From: Acidaminococcus intestini DSM 21505
Lineage (GTDB): Bacteria > Bacillota > Negativicutes > Acidaminococcales > Acidaminococcaceae
Assembly: GCF_000425045.1 (NCBI RefSeq)
Contig: NZ_AULA01000022.1
Coordinates: 1 to 42,795 of the forward strand
Length of the DNA: 42,795 nt
Direction: 5' to 3'
The position numbers and the translations under genes were made by a program. Positions 7,910 through 17,048 of the stretch are shown piece by piece. Within the stretch, counting starts at the first letter, position 1, and each line of letters begins with the position of its first letter. The notes under the pieces were generated by a model. It worked only from the letters and a program-made list of their open reading frames with translations. It was not told where the DNA came from and did no database searches.

Positions 7910-8177
7910 GTCTTTTGAGTTCCTCCTTTGATGGATCCGCAGGCAATGGCTTCATCGGCGGAGGATCCGTAAGGGCCAGGGCGAAATTTCCTTGGATTGA
8001 CAAGAATCCATAAGGTAAGGGTTCAGGGAAATAACGCGATGGCGATTCCAAGATCACAGGGCGAATCAGTCGGTTGAAGAAAGACAGCACCTTTCATATT
8101 GTCTGCGCATTGCAAAAAATAAGTGCATGATGCTGAAATGATGGGTCATTTCGTTTTTTGATTCTGTATCTATTATA
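7910..8177 (-). promoter_or_regulatory. Promoter and long structured leader of AbgT copy 1
   Basis: TATAAT on the minus strand (8172-8177) implies a leader of about 255 nt. The leader contains TTATGGATTCTTGTC followed by an AATCCA arm, and a GGATCC pair with inner CGC/GCG just upstream of the AAGGAGG ribosome site, which could hide or expose that site. The -35 region is poor. No known riboswitch motif was recognised. Confidence 0.4.
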
Positions 8178-8451
8178 ACAGATTTTCATTTTTGTATATC
8201 ATATTTTCCTTATTTTTCTATTAATTTGTCTATTTCAAAGAGACATAATAGGAATTCTTCTCAAAAATTATTCGTCTTTTCTAACCTTCTTTTTATATCC
8301 ATTTAGCCATGATTAACTATATGATAGTTTCATTTTATATGCTTTGCCAAATTCTTTTATCGATAATTGTAACCACTGTAAATTATGAACCCCCTTTTTT
8401 CTTTCTTTATTCCCTTTTCACGGGCCTTTTCATTACCGCTGAAAAAGGCTT
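8178..8451. other. AT-rich spacer
   Basis: Between the copy 2 terminator and the copy 1 promoter; very AT-rich, no gene or repeat seen. Confidence 0.5.
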
Positions 8452-8489
8452 AAAAAAACACTGCCCTGCAAAATGTTCGCAAGGCAGTA
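8452..8489 (-). terminator. Terminator of AbgT copy 2
   Basis: On the minus strand ACTGCCTTGC pairs with GCAGGGCAGT (one mismatch), followed by seven T. Confidence 0.75.
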
Positions 8490-8521
8490 CACACGATAAT
8501 CCATCTAGGACTGTTTTTCCC

Positions 8522-10069
8522 TTACAAGACTCCTGGCGGCAGCGTCGCACCGACACCAGGACCGATGGGGATTCCCAGGAGGGTCCAGGCGATGAGGAAA
8601 ATGATCCAAATGACCTGGAGGGCAAGGCCCAGGGGGACGAGGCTCGAGACGAGGGTTCCGATGGCGATATCGGGCATGTATTTTTCCTGGGCTACGGCAA
8701 GGACCATCCACAGGTAGGGCATGACGGGGGTAAAGCAGTTGGTCGGTGAATCACCCAGGCGATAAAGGAGCTGGGCATAAGCGGGATGATACCCGAGCAT
8801 CATGAACATCGGGACAAAGATCGGCGCGAAGATGGCCCATTTGGCAGAACCACTTGACATAAAAAGGTTGATGAGCGCCGTGATGAGAATAAAGGCCACG
8901 CTGAGGGGAAGTCCAGTAAAGCCAATTTCCCGGAGCAGCTCCGCCCCTTTGATAGAAAGGAGGGTTCCCATATGGGTCCAGTTAAAAAGGGCCTGGAACT
9001 GGCCGCAGAAAAAGCAGAAAACAACGTAGGAACCCATGGCACTCATTTGTTTGACCATGGCTTTGTTGATATCCTTTAGATTCATGAATTTTCCTGTGGT
9101 GAGACCGTAAGCAATGCCTGCCGCACTGAGGACAAAAAAGAGGATAGGAATGAGCCCTTTGAGGAGCAGGGAGCCCACAAGGGTATGTCCATCTTTGGAA
9201 AGGATGCCCGTAAAAAAACCTGCCACGACGATGAGGATGAAGACAAGGACGACAAGTCCCGCGTTTTTTATGCCGCGCTTTTCCGCCGGCCCGATTTCAG
9301 CGACGGTCTCCTCTTCCACGGGCCCTTCATAGGTCCCAAAACGGGGTTCTACAATTTTTTGGGAGAGCCACCCAATCACGAGGGCGACAAGGAAGGTGGA
9401 GGCAACCATAAAGTACCAGTTGCAGGTGACATCAACGGCAAAGTCCTGATTTCCCAAAAAGCCTTTGATGGCTTCGTTTGTCAAGCCCTGCAGCAGAGAA
9501 TCCGTACCAGCGACCATGAGATTTGCCGTAAAACCAGCGTTCGCACCGGCGTAGCCCACGATCATCCCGGCCACAGGATGCTTTTTGACGCCAAGATAAA
9601 CAAGGGCACCCAAGGGCGGGATAACGACGGCCGCGGTATCAGAAGCAATGTTCCCCAAGGTCCCGACAAAGGCGATGAGGTAAGGCACGAGAGCGGGCGG
9701 CACGCGGCGCATGGATCGATTCAAAAGGGAAACCAAGAGACCTGATTCCTCACAAAATCCGATGGCCATGGTCATAGTAATGACAAGGCCCAAAGGCGCA
9801 AAGCCCGTAAAGTTCTTCACCATATTTGTGAGGAGCCACTGGATACCGGCCTTACTGAAAAAGTTCTGGGCCGTGACGATATGGTGGGTGGCGGGGTTTT
9901 CAAGATGTACCCCCATTTCCGTAAAGAGGGCGCCCAACAGGGCGGTCAGGACAAAGAGCAGACAAAAAAGAATAGCTGGAGGCGGCAGCCTGTTGCAGAC
10001 CCGTTCGACAAGGTTCATGAAGGCGGCAAGGGTACCTTTTTGCTGGGGTACTTTCTGTATTTTCATCAT
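8522..10069 (-). CDS. AbgT-family transporter, copy 2 (515 aa)
   Basis: Second of three tandem AbgT carriers. Same ordered landmarks as its neighbours: VCNRLPPPAILFCLLFVLTA, GFAPLGLVITMTMAIGFCEE, GTDSLLQGLTNEAI, SSGSAKWAIFAPIFVPMFMM, GDSPTNCFTPVMPY. I chose ATG 10069 because AAGGAAG lies upstream at good distance and the length then matches copies 1 and 3; an in-frame extension of 21 codons has no ribosome site. Copy 3 lies 131 bp upstream, separated by several small hairpins; co-transcription is possible. Divergence is greatest in the central loop (about residues 235-265), where substrate or regulatory differences may sit. Confidence 0.9.
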   Translation of the reverse strand: MMKIQKVPQQKGTLAAFMNLVERVCNRLPPPAILFCLLFVLTALLGALFTEMGVHLENPATHHIVTAQNFFSKAGIQWLLTNMVKNFTGFAPLGLVITMTMAIGFCEESGLLVSLLNRSMRRVPPALVPYLIAFVGTLGNIASDTAAVVIPPLGALVYLGVKKHPVAGMIVGYAGANAGFTANLMVAGTDSLLQGLTNEAIKGFLGNQDFAVDVTCNWYFMVASTFLVALVIGWLSQKIVEPRFGTYEGPVEEETVAEIGPAEKRGIKNAGLVVLVFILIVVAGFFTGILSKDGHTLVGSLLLKGLIPILFFVLSAAGIAYGLTTGKFMNLKDINKAMVKQMSAMGSYVVFCFFCGQFQALFNWTHMGTLLSIKGAELLREIGFTGLPLSVAFILITALINLFMSSGSAKWAIFAPIFVPMFMMLGYHPAYAQLLYRLGDSPTNCFTPVMPYLWMVLAVAQEKYMPDIAIGTLVSSLVPLGLALQVIWIIFLIAWTLLGIPIGPGVGATLPPGVL

Positions 10070-10097
10070 AATCAACTTCTTCCTTAGATAGTAAAAT

Positions 10098-10191
10098 ATC
10101 CGGCAAGGCACGAAGCCCCGCCGGATGTTCAAAAAGCGCAGCGCTTTTTCAAACTAGAGAGCGTACGGGTTACCTTTCCCTAAAAGGAAAG
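10098..10191 (-). terminator. Three small hairpins between AbgT copies 3 and 2
   Basis: Reading the minus strand from copy 3: CTTTCC with GGAAAG (about 10173-10191), then AAAAAGCGC with GCGCTTTTT (10131-10149), then ATCCGGC with GCCGGAT (10098-10126). The middle one ends in five T and is a weak terminator. Together they could partly uncouple copy 2 from copy 3. Confidence 0.5.
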
Positions 10192-10200
10192 TCGTTTTAG

Positions 10201-11745
10201 TCAGAGAATGCCCGGGGGCAGCTGCATGCCGACGCCCGGTCCAATGGGAAGGCCCAAGGTTTCCCAAACGATGAGGAAAACAATCCAGGCAATCTGAAGG
10301 ACGATGGCAATAGGAATCATGTTGGAAATGAGGGTCCCAATGGCAATGTCAGGCATGTATTTTTCCTGGGCCACAGAAAGGATCATCCAAATGTAGGGAG
10401 ACATCGGGGTAAAGCAGTTCCCCGGAGAGTCGCCCAAGCGATAGATGAGCTGGGTAAATCCAGGATGGTAGCCAAGGAGCATGAACATCGGAACGAAGAT
10501 CGGAGCGAGGATGGCCCACTTGGCAGAGCCGCTCGAAACAAAGATGTTGATGAGGGCCGTAATGAGGATAAAGGCGATGCACATGGGAAGGCCCGTAAAG
10601 CCGATTCCTCTGAGGAAGTCAGCACCGGAAATCGCCATGAGCGTGCCCAGATGGGTCCAGTTGAAAAGAGCTTGGAACTGGCCGCAGAAAAAGCAGAAAA
10701 CAACGTAGGCGCCCATGCCGCTCATTTGCTTGACCATGGCTTTGTTGACGTCCTTGACAGATTTAAAGCTGCCCGTCGTGATGCCATACGTGATGCCGGC
10801 AATACTGAAGAGGAAAAAGAGAATCGGGATGAGACCTTTGAGGAGCAACGATCCGACGAGGGTATGTCCGTCTTTGGAAAGAACGCCTGCAAAGAAACCG
10901 ATGGCGAGGATGGCAATATAGAGCACAACGGCAAAACCGGCACGATGAAGTCCTTTTACTTCAAGGGGGGTCACTTCCTGGATGGTCTCGTCTTCATCTT
11001 TGCTGTGATAGACGGGGAACCGAGGTTCCACGATCCTAGTTGAAACAAGGCCAATCACAAGGGAGCACAGGAAGGTAGAAGCAATCATGAAGTACCAGTT
11101 ACAGGTGACATCAACAACAAATTTCCCAGGTGTACCGAGAAACGCATCAATGGCTTGGTTCGTAAGGCCCTGCAGCAGGGAGTCCGTACCAGCAATCATG
11201 AGGTTTGCCGTAAAACCAGCCTGGGCACCGGCATAGCCGACAATCATCCCTACAACCGGGTTTTTCTTGACGCCGATGTAAACGAGGGCAGCAAGAGGCG
11301 GAATGACGACCATGGCCGTATCGGAGGCAATGTTGCCGACCGTTCCAAGAAAAGCAATGAGAAACGGTACGATATTAGGCGGTACATTCTTCATACTGCG
11401 GCGGAGCATGGCAACAAGCATGCCTGATTCTTCACAGAAGCCAATGGCCATAGTCATGGTGATGACAAGTCCCAAAGGTGCAAAACCGGTGAAGTTCTTG
11501 ACCATGCTGGTCAAAAGCCACTGGACACCTTCTTTGGTAAAGAGGTTCTGGGAATAGACGACCTTATGGGTCGCCGGATTTTCGAGGCCAAAACCAGAGA
11601 AGGTAAAGAACATCCCGACAAAAGCCACGATAAGAAACAGGATACAAAATAGGATGGCAGGCGGTGGCAATTTGTTGCAGACACGTTCAATCGTGTTGAG
11701 GAACCGGTCCACCCGGGACAGTTCCTTTTCATTTGTTGCAGCCAT
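10201..11745 (-). CDS. AbgT-family transporter, copy 3 (514 aa)
   Basis: First-transcribed of the three AbgT carriers. It shares VCNKLPPPAILFCILFLIVA, GFAPLGLVITMTMAIGFCEE, GTDSLLQGLTNQAI, SSGSAKWAILAPIFVPMFML and GDSPGNCFTPMSPY with its paralogues. By eye it is somewhat closer to copy 1 in the N-terminal third and in the last 40 residues (GLPIGPGVGMQLPPGIL). ATG follows a G-rich ribosome site. Its promoter region faces that of the NERD-like gene on the other strand. No peptidase gene of the AbgA/AbgB type stands beside the cluster. Confidence 0.9.
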   Translation of the reverse strand: MAATNEKELSRVDRFLNTIERVCNKLPPPAILFCILFLIVAFVGMFFTFSGFGLENPATHKVVYSQNLFTKEGVQWLLTSMVKNFTGFAPLGLVITMTMAIGFCEESGMLVAMLRRSMKNVPPNIVPFLIAFLGTVGNIASDTAMVVIPPLAALVYIGVKKNPVVGMIVGYAGAQAGFTANLMIAGTDSLLQGLTNQAIDAFLGTPGKFVVDVTCNWYFMIASTFLCSLVIGLVSTRIVEPRFPVYHSKDEDETIQEVTPLEVKGLHRAGFAVVLYIAILAIGFFAGVLSKDGHTLVGSLLLKGLIPILFFLFSIAGITYGITTGSFKSVKDVNKAMVKQMSGMGAYVVFCFFCGQFQALFNWTHLGTLMAISGADFLRGIGFTGLPMCIAFILITALINIFVSSGSAKWAILAPIFVPMFMLLGYHPGFTQLIYRLGDSPGNCFTPMSPYIWMILSVAQEKYMPDIAIGTLISNMIPIAIVLQIAWIVFLIVWETLGLPIGPGVGMQLPPGIL

Positions 11746-11831
11746 AATAGGTCCCCCTTTTAAATAGAATGAGTGCGCTGTATGAAAACCCCAGATGGGG
11801 AAATCATCTTTTTTCAGAATTTTAGTACATA

Positions 11832-11843
11832 TCCATTATATCA
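11832..11843 (-). promoter_or_regulatory. Extended -10 promoter for AbgT copy 3
   Basis: TGATATAATGGA on the minus strand includes an extended -10. The start would be near 11825, giving a leader of about 80 nt. The same 12 bases stand inverted at 11882-11893. Confidence 0.5.
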
Positions 11844-11881
11844 TTGGAAAGGGGCCTCGCCTAGTAAAAACTACGAAAGGC

Positions 11882-11893
11882 TGATATAATGGA
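11882..11893 (+). promoter_or_regulatory. Extended -10 promoter for the NERD-like gene
   Basis: TGATATAATGGA on the plus strand, 39 bases before ATG 11932, followed by AAAAAGGAG as ribosome site. It mirrors the divergent promoter. Confidence 0.55.
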
Positions 11894-11931
11894 GCATGTA
11901 AAAATTTCTCCCTACAAAAAGGAGTCTTGTC

Positions 11932-12579
11932 ATGGAAGACGTTGTCATCAAAATCCTTCCTGATTTCACAATCTGGAAGCTTCATAGTTTCAAAGAAATC
12001 CTTATTTTTTTCCTCGTACTTGCTACGGGCCTTGTTGTGTTCCGCTGGAAATGGCTCCAGATGAAAAAAGCCCGCACACCGGAAATGGCCATGAAGCGTG
12101 TCAAAAAAGCCATCAGAGAAGGTTCCCATAAAAAAACCTATTTCTTTGTGCCCCCAAAAGGCAGCCTTACAGGCGTCGACCTCATTGCCCTTCTTCCCGG
12201 AAAGGCGCTGCTCCTTAGGGTCATCCATAAGGGCTACCGCATCTATGGTCATAATCAGGATTCCACATGGCGTGTGACGGATAATGCGTCAAGCCTCATT
12301 GTAAAAAATCCTGTACGGGCCCTTGAGGAATCTGAAGCGGTCTTTAAGGAAACCCTGGCAAAAGAAGGTGCCCACCACGTAAAGGTGGAAACTATCGCCG
12401 TCTTTGCTGATAACTACGCCGAGCCATCGTTTTTTACGGAGGAAGACGTCCTCCCCCACTTGGCATCGACGCAGACGCTGAAAAAAGAAGTCCAGAGGAT
12501 TGTGAAGGAAGAAAAGACACCGGTATCGGAAGGACTCAAGAGTGCCTGTCTGAAACACTATGTACCTGCAGATGAATGA
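11932..12579 (+). CDS. Membrane-anchored NERD-like protein, 215 aa
   Basis: One hydrophobic segment near the N-terminus (about residues 20-38) is followed by a basic cytoplasmic part. The segment from TGVDLIALLPGKALLLRV through KGYRIYG, a Trp, and KNPVRALEESEAVFKETL follows the layout of NERD (nuclease-related) domains, which read D-hydrophobics-GVFVIEVK-G-I-G-W-NP-Q. The catalytic Glu and Lys of that layout are replaced by Arg and Ile, so nuclease activity is unlikely if the match is right. The last third is charged and helical. Good ribosome site and a strong terminator make it a single-gene unit. Function unknown; the family assignment is my inference. Confidence 0.6.
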   Translation: MEDVVIKILPDFTIWKLHSFKEILIFFLVLATGLVVFRWKWLQMKKARTPEMAMKRVKKAIREGSHKKTYFFVPPKGSLTGVDLIALLPGKALLLRVIHKGYRIYGHNQDSTWRVTDNASSLIVKNPVRALEESEAVFKETLAKEGAHHVKVETIAVFADNYAEPSFFTEEDVLPHLASTQTLKKEVQRIVKEEKTPVSEGLKSACLKHYVPADE

Positions 12580-12601
12580 TAAAAAATAGAATCACAATGA
12601 C

Positions 12602-12624
12602 AAGGGAGCGGGGCTCCCTTTTTT
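12602..12624 (+). terminator. Terminator of the NERD-like gene
   Basis: AAGGGAGC and GCTCCCTT form a hairpin with GGG loop, followed by six T. Confidence 0.85.
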
Positions 12625-12972
12625 GATGGAAAAAGCTGTTATATTATGAACGTTGAATGCCTCTTTATTTATTTCGTTCATAATTAGCATTGGTCTATTT
12701 ATACAACACAAGCAGTGTCATTGTCAAGGGATTGGGAGAAATATTAGGGACAATTTGAAAGTATATTGTATGCAATATGTAATCATTATGGAATTGTTTG
12801 AAAAAGAAAGGACGAAAAAAGAGAATAAGAACAGGATAAAAAGTGGTCAATGGAAAACTAAACAATGAGTAATGTTCGGATAATGAGAAAAGCCTCAAAG
12901 GAACGGATCCAAACCGCCCCCATATAGGAGGCAGCGTCGCTGCCTGTACAGTCTCTTTACTCCACCAAACAC
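12625..12972. other. Gene-free spacer with a repeat fragment
   Basis: AT-rich; the short frames here lack ribosome sites and family features. Around 12906-12930 GGATCCAAACCGCCCCC matches the dispersed-repeat element at 34330-34350 (GGACCCAAACCGCCCCC). Nothing else seen. Confidence 0.5.
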
Positions 12973-13011
12973 AAAAAGCCGCGAAGAAATCTAGGTTTCT
13001 TCGCGGCTTTC
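12973..13011 (-). terminator. Terminator after rpoC
   Basis: AAAGCCGCGAAGAAA pairs perfectly with TTTCTTCGCGGCTTT; five T follow on the minus strand. It ends the rpoBC transcript only 11 bp after the rpoC stop. Confidence 0.9.
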
Positions 13012-13021
13012 TATTTACAGC

Positions 13022-16000
13022 TTATTCATCAGCATTTTCGCTGTCCGTGCTCTCTTGAACTTCATCGGGACGATGAAGCTTGAGCTGGATATTGCGGTAT
13101 TTAGGCATGCCCGTACCTGCGGGGATCAGCTTACCAATGATGACGTTTTCCTTAAGACCAAGGAGCGGATCGACTTTGCCTTTGATGGCGGCGTCGGTCA
13201 GGTTTCTCGTCGTTTCCTGGAAGGAAGCAGCTGACAGGAAGGAATCTGTTGCCAGGGAAGCTTTGGTGATCCCGAGGAGGATCGGATGTCCTTGTGCCGG
13301 TTCCTTGCCTTCTGCCATGACTTCATCGTTTTCATCTTCAAATTGTGCGATGTCCACAACGGAGCCCGGCAGCATCTTTGTATCTCCAGCATCGTCGATG
13401 CGGTATTTGCGCATCATCTGACGGACCATGACTTCAACGTGTTTATCGTTGATTTCAACGCCCTGGGATTTATAGACACTGAGTACCTGCTGCACGAGGT
13501 AGTGACGCGTAGCGGCAGGCCCGCTGATACGCAGGATATCGTGCGGATTGAGGGACCCTTCGGTCAGGCGGTCGCCCACTTCCACATGATCGCCGTCGGC
13601 AATATGAAGTTTGGCCCCATATGGAATATGGTAGGAATCTTCCGTGCCATCTTCGCGGGTGATGATGACAAAACGGCCATCTTCCTTTTCCTGGACGCTG
13701 ACGGTTCCTGCCGATTCGCTGAGGATACCCGGATGTTTCGGTTTCCGTGCTTCGAAGAGCTCTTCGACACGAGGAAGACCCTGGGTAATATCGTCAGCAC
13801 CGGCAACGCCGCCCGTATGGAACGTACGCATCGTGAGCTGGGTGCCCGGTTCCCCGATGGCCTGGGCGGCAATGGTCCCGACAGCTTCGCCGATTTCGAC
13901 CTTGCGGGCCGTGGCGAGGTTGCGTCCATAGCACTTGCGGCAGACGCCAAAGTGGGATTTGCAGGTAAGAACGCTGCGGATCTTGACTTTTTCACGGAGG
14001 CTGGCGATGACATCAGCCATATCTTCCGTAATGTAGTCATTGATGTGATAAAGGACGTGACCGTCCTTGTCTTCGATTTCTTCGGCAAGGGTTCTGCCCA
14101 CGAGGCGGTCGCGGAGGGATTCCAGGACCGTGCTCTTGTTCTTGCCGGCCGTAATGGCTTCAACGTAGATACCGTCAACTTCGTTGTTGCGGATACTCAG
14201 TTCCTTAACCGTGCCATTATCAAGAATGGTTTCAATGAGCTCTGCCGTGAAATGATCTCCCTTATGGGCAAGGACGGTTCCTTCCCCATCAAGGATATCT
14301 TCCGCCACTTCCTTATCGAGGAAGTGATGGGTCATGTGTTCACGGAAAGCCGTCTTGACCTTATCTTCGCTGACATTGATGGCAAGGGTCTCGGCGTCTT
14401 CGCCATTTTCTTCATCAAGAGGATACAGACGGATTTCCAGGACCTTGGCAGCAAGGAGACGGTCAAAGACGTCTTCCGTAACCACCGTATCGGCTTCGGC
14501 AATGATGGAATCATCGTCAGCAAGGACGCTGGAAGCAAGGGTACGGCCCACGGCGTATTCCTTCAGCTTGCGCTGGCTGGAGCCGAGGACGTTCTTGCAG
14601 AAACGAGCCCGTTCGCGGACGAGATTCATGGTCGTTACGTCGCAGTCATCTTCACGTACAATGACATCTTGGGCAACATCAACAAGGCGGCGCGTCAGAT
14701 ACCCAGAGTCAGCCGTTCTAAGGGCCGTATCGGCAAGACCTTTACGGGCACCGTGCGTGGAAATAAAGTATTCCAATACGGTCAGCCCTTCACGGAAGTT
14801 TGATTTAATCGGACGGTCGATGATACGGCCCGACGGGTCAGCCATCAATCCACGCATACCAGCGAGCTGACGGATCTGCTGTACGTTACCGCGGGCACCG
14901 GAATTGGCCATCATGAAGAGCGGGTTGAACTGATCCATGGTGTTCTTCATCAGGGCATCAGCAACATCTTCCGTAGCTTTGTTCCAAATATCAATGACCT
15001 TGCGGTAGCGTTCGTCTTCACTCATCAACCCACGGCTGAAGAGGCGTTCGACCTTATCGACTTCTTTTTCAGCAGCAGCAAGGATTTCGCCCTTTTCCTT
15101 CGGAATTTCGATATCCGACGCGGCAATGGACAGACCGGACAGACAAGCGTTGTCATAACCGAGTTTCTTGACCGTATCAAGGACGCGGGCCGTGCCGAAG
15201 TTCCCGTAAAGCTTATGGGCCTTGGCGACAAGACGGCCCAGTTCCTTCTTATCAATGAGCTTGCCAAGAAGCCAGGTTCCATCTTCCTGCTTGGAATAAT
15301 AGCGCATTTCAAGCGGCAGTTCGCAGTTGTAGATGATATTGCCCATGCTCGTCGTGACAAGGCTCTCACCCACATCGGACGGTTCAGGATAGATTTCGGA
15401 GTTGGGGACACGAACCTTGATCTTGGCCTGGAGGGCGATGTCCTTATTGAAGTATGCCAGTCTTGCTTCGTCAAAACTGATGAAGCGACGGCCTTCTCCT
15501 TTGGCCCCTTCGCGGAAAATGGTGAGATAATACGCGCCCAATACCATATCCTGCGTCGGAACGGTGATTGGTTTCCCATCTTTTGGAGCCAGGATATTAT
15601 TGACACTCATCATGAGCACACGGGCTTCAGCCTGGGCTTCAGCAGACAGCGGCAGGTGAACAGCCATCTGGTCACCGTCGAAGTCGGCGTTGAAAGGCGT
15701 GCAGACGAGCGGATGAAGTTTAATGGCGCGGCCTTCGGACAGAATCGGCTCAAAAGCCTGGATGCCCAGACGGTGCAGCGTCGGGGCACGGTTCAGCATG
15801 ACAGGGTGTTCCTTGATGACTTCTTCCAGGACATCCCAAACGGCATCCGTCGCGCGTTCGACCATTCTCTTTGCGCTCTTGATGTTCGTTGCCGTACCGT
15901 TTTCGACAAGGCGTTTCATGATGAACGGTTTGAAGAGTTCAAGGGCCATTTCTTTCGGCAGGCCGCACTGATGCATCTTCATTTCAGGACCAACGACAAT

Positions 16001-17032
16001 AACGCTTCGACCGGAGTAGTCGACACGTTTACCCAAAAGGTTCTGACGGAAACGGCCCTGCTTCCCTTTGAGCATATCAGAAAGGCTCTTTAAGGGGCGC
16101 GTGCCAGGGCCCGTTACGGCGCGGCCGCGGCGGCCGTTATCGATAAGGGCATCGACAGCTTCCTGGAGCATCCGTTTTTCGTTCCGGACGATGATGTCCG
16201 GAGCCTGCAGTTCTTGAAGGCGTTTCAAACGATTGTTACGGTTGATGACACGGCGATAGAGGTCGTTCAGGTCGCTTGTAGCAAAACGGCCGCCATCGAG
16301 CTGAACCATCGGACGCAAATCCGGCGGAATGACCGGAATGACATCCATGATCATCCATTCTGGCTTGTTGCCGCTCTTGAGGAAGGCTTCACAGACATCG
16401 AGACGGCGCACGATGTTGCGTTTTTTCTGGAGGCTCGTCTCCGTCTTGAGTGCTGCCCGCAGTTCCTTCGTCAGTTCTTCCACATTGATTTCGTGGAGCA
16501 GTTCCTTGATGGCTTCGGCACCAATGCCGACGCGGAAAGTATCCCCGAATTCATCCAGTTTTTCCTGGTATTCGGCTTCTGTGAGGAGCTGCTTTTTTGT
16601 CAGGTTCGTATCGCCCGGATCAAGGACGATGTAGCTTGCAAAATAGAGGACCTTTTCAAGGGCGCGCTGACCAATGTCAAGGATGGCGCCCATGCGGCAG
16701 GGAATCCCCTTGAAATACCAGATGTGGGAGACAGGAGCAGCAAGCTCAATGGAGCCCATGCGGTCACGACGGACTTTTGCCCGCGTGACTTCGACGCCGC
16801 ACTTGTCGCAGACCACACCTTTATAGCGGATGCGTTTGTACTTACCGCAGTGGCATTCCCAGTCCTTGGTCGGGCCAAAGATGCGTTCGCAGAAAAGGCC
16901 GTCCCGTTCTGGTTTCAGCGTTCTATAGTTAATCGTTTCCGGCTTCGTGACTTCGCCGTGGGACCAGGAACGGATCTTTTCCGGGGAAGCCAGGCCGATT
17001 CTCATAGAATGAAATTTATTTACGTCCAACAA
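13022..17032 (-). CDS. rpoC: RNA polymerase beta' subunit
   Basis: Largest subunit of RNA polymerase, carrying the catalytic magnesium site [14 protein letters not shown] (near residue 450). The N-terminal zinc site has C-x-C and C-x-x-C (about residues 60-78); the second zinc site [11 protein letters not shown] lies near residue 1025. About 1336 residues, normal for the family. I chose TTG 17032 as start: it sits nine bases after AAGGAG and gives the usual N-terminus LDVNKF...[11 protein letters not shown]; a GTG two codons earlier is too close to the ribosome site. It lies 16 bp after rpoB and is followed directly by a terminator, so rpsL, rpsG and fusA are not downstream as in many bacteria. 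Confidence 0.97.
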   Translation of the reverse strand: MLDVNKFHSMRIGLASPEKIRSWSHGEVTKPETINYRTLKPERDGLFCERIFGPTKDWECHCGKYKRIRYKGVVCDKCGVEVTRAKVRRDRMGSIELAAPVSHIWYFKGIPCRMGAILDIGQRALEKVLYFASYIVLDPGDTNLTKKQLLTEAEYQEKLDEFGDTFRVGIGAEAIKELLHEINVEELTKELRAALKTETSLQKKRNIVRRLDVCEAFLKSGNKPEWMIMDVIPVIPPDLRPMVQLDGGRFATSDLNDLYRRVINRNNRLKRLQELQAPDIIVRNEKRMLQEAVDALIDNGRRGRAVTGPGTRPLKSLSDMLKGKQGRFRQNLLGKRVDYSGRSVIVVGPEMKMHQCGLPKEMALELFKPFIMKRLVENGTATNIKSAKRMVERATDAVWDVLEEVIKEHPVMLNRAPTLHRLGIQAFEPILSEGRAIKLHPLVCTPFNADFDGDQMAVHLPLSAEAQAEARVLMMSVNNILAPKDGKPITVPTQDMVLGAYYLTIFREGAKGEGRRFISFDEARLAYFNKDIALQAKIKVRVPNSEIYPEPSDVGESLVTTSMGNIIYNCELPLEMRYYSKQEDGTWLLGKLIDKKELGRLVAKAHKLYGNFGTARVLDTVKKLGYDNACLSGLSIAASDIEIPKEKGEILAAAEKEVDKVERLFSRGLMSEDERYRKVIDIWNKATEDVADALMKNTMDQFNPLFMMANSGARGNVQQIRQLAGMRGLMADPSGRIIDRPIKSNFREGLTVLEYFISTHGARKGLADTALRTADSGYLTRRLVDVAQDVIVREDDCDVTTMNLVRERARFCKNVLGSSQRKLKEYAVGRTLASSVLADDDSIIAEADTVVTEDVFDRLLAAKVLEIRLYPLDEENGEDAETLAINVSEDKVKTAFREHMTHHFLDKEVAEDILDGEGTVLAHKGDHFTAELIETILDNGTVKELSIRNNEVDGIYVEAITAGKNKSTVLESLRDRLVGRTLAEEIEDKDGHVLYHINDYITEDMADVIASLREKVKIRSVLTCKSHFGVCRKCYGRNLATARKVEIGEAVGTIAAQAIGEPGTQLTMRTFHTGGVAGADDITQGLPRVEELFEARKPKHPGILSESAGTVSVQEKEDGRFVIITREDGTEDSYHIPYGAKLHIADGDHVEVGDRLTEGSLNPHDILRISGPAATRHYLVQQVLSVYKSQGVEINDKHVEVMVRQMMRKYRIDDAGDTKMLPGSVVDIAQFEDENDEVMAEGKEPAQGHPILLGITKASLATDSFLSAASFQETTRNLTDAAIKGKVDPLLGLKENVIIGKLIPAGTGMPKYRNIQLKLHRPDEVQESTDSENADE

Positions 17033-17048
17033 GAGCACTCACTCCTTC

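Noticed and set aside
12653-12868. 71-codon frame after the NERD-like gene
   Set aside because: AT-rich, no ribosome site, no family features, and the following sequence is repeat and terminator.
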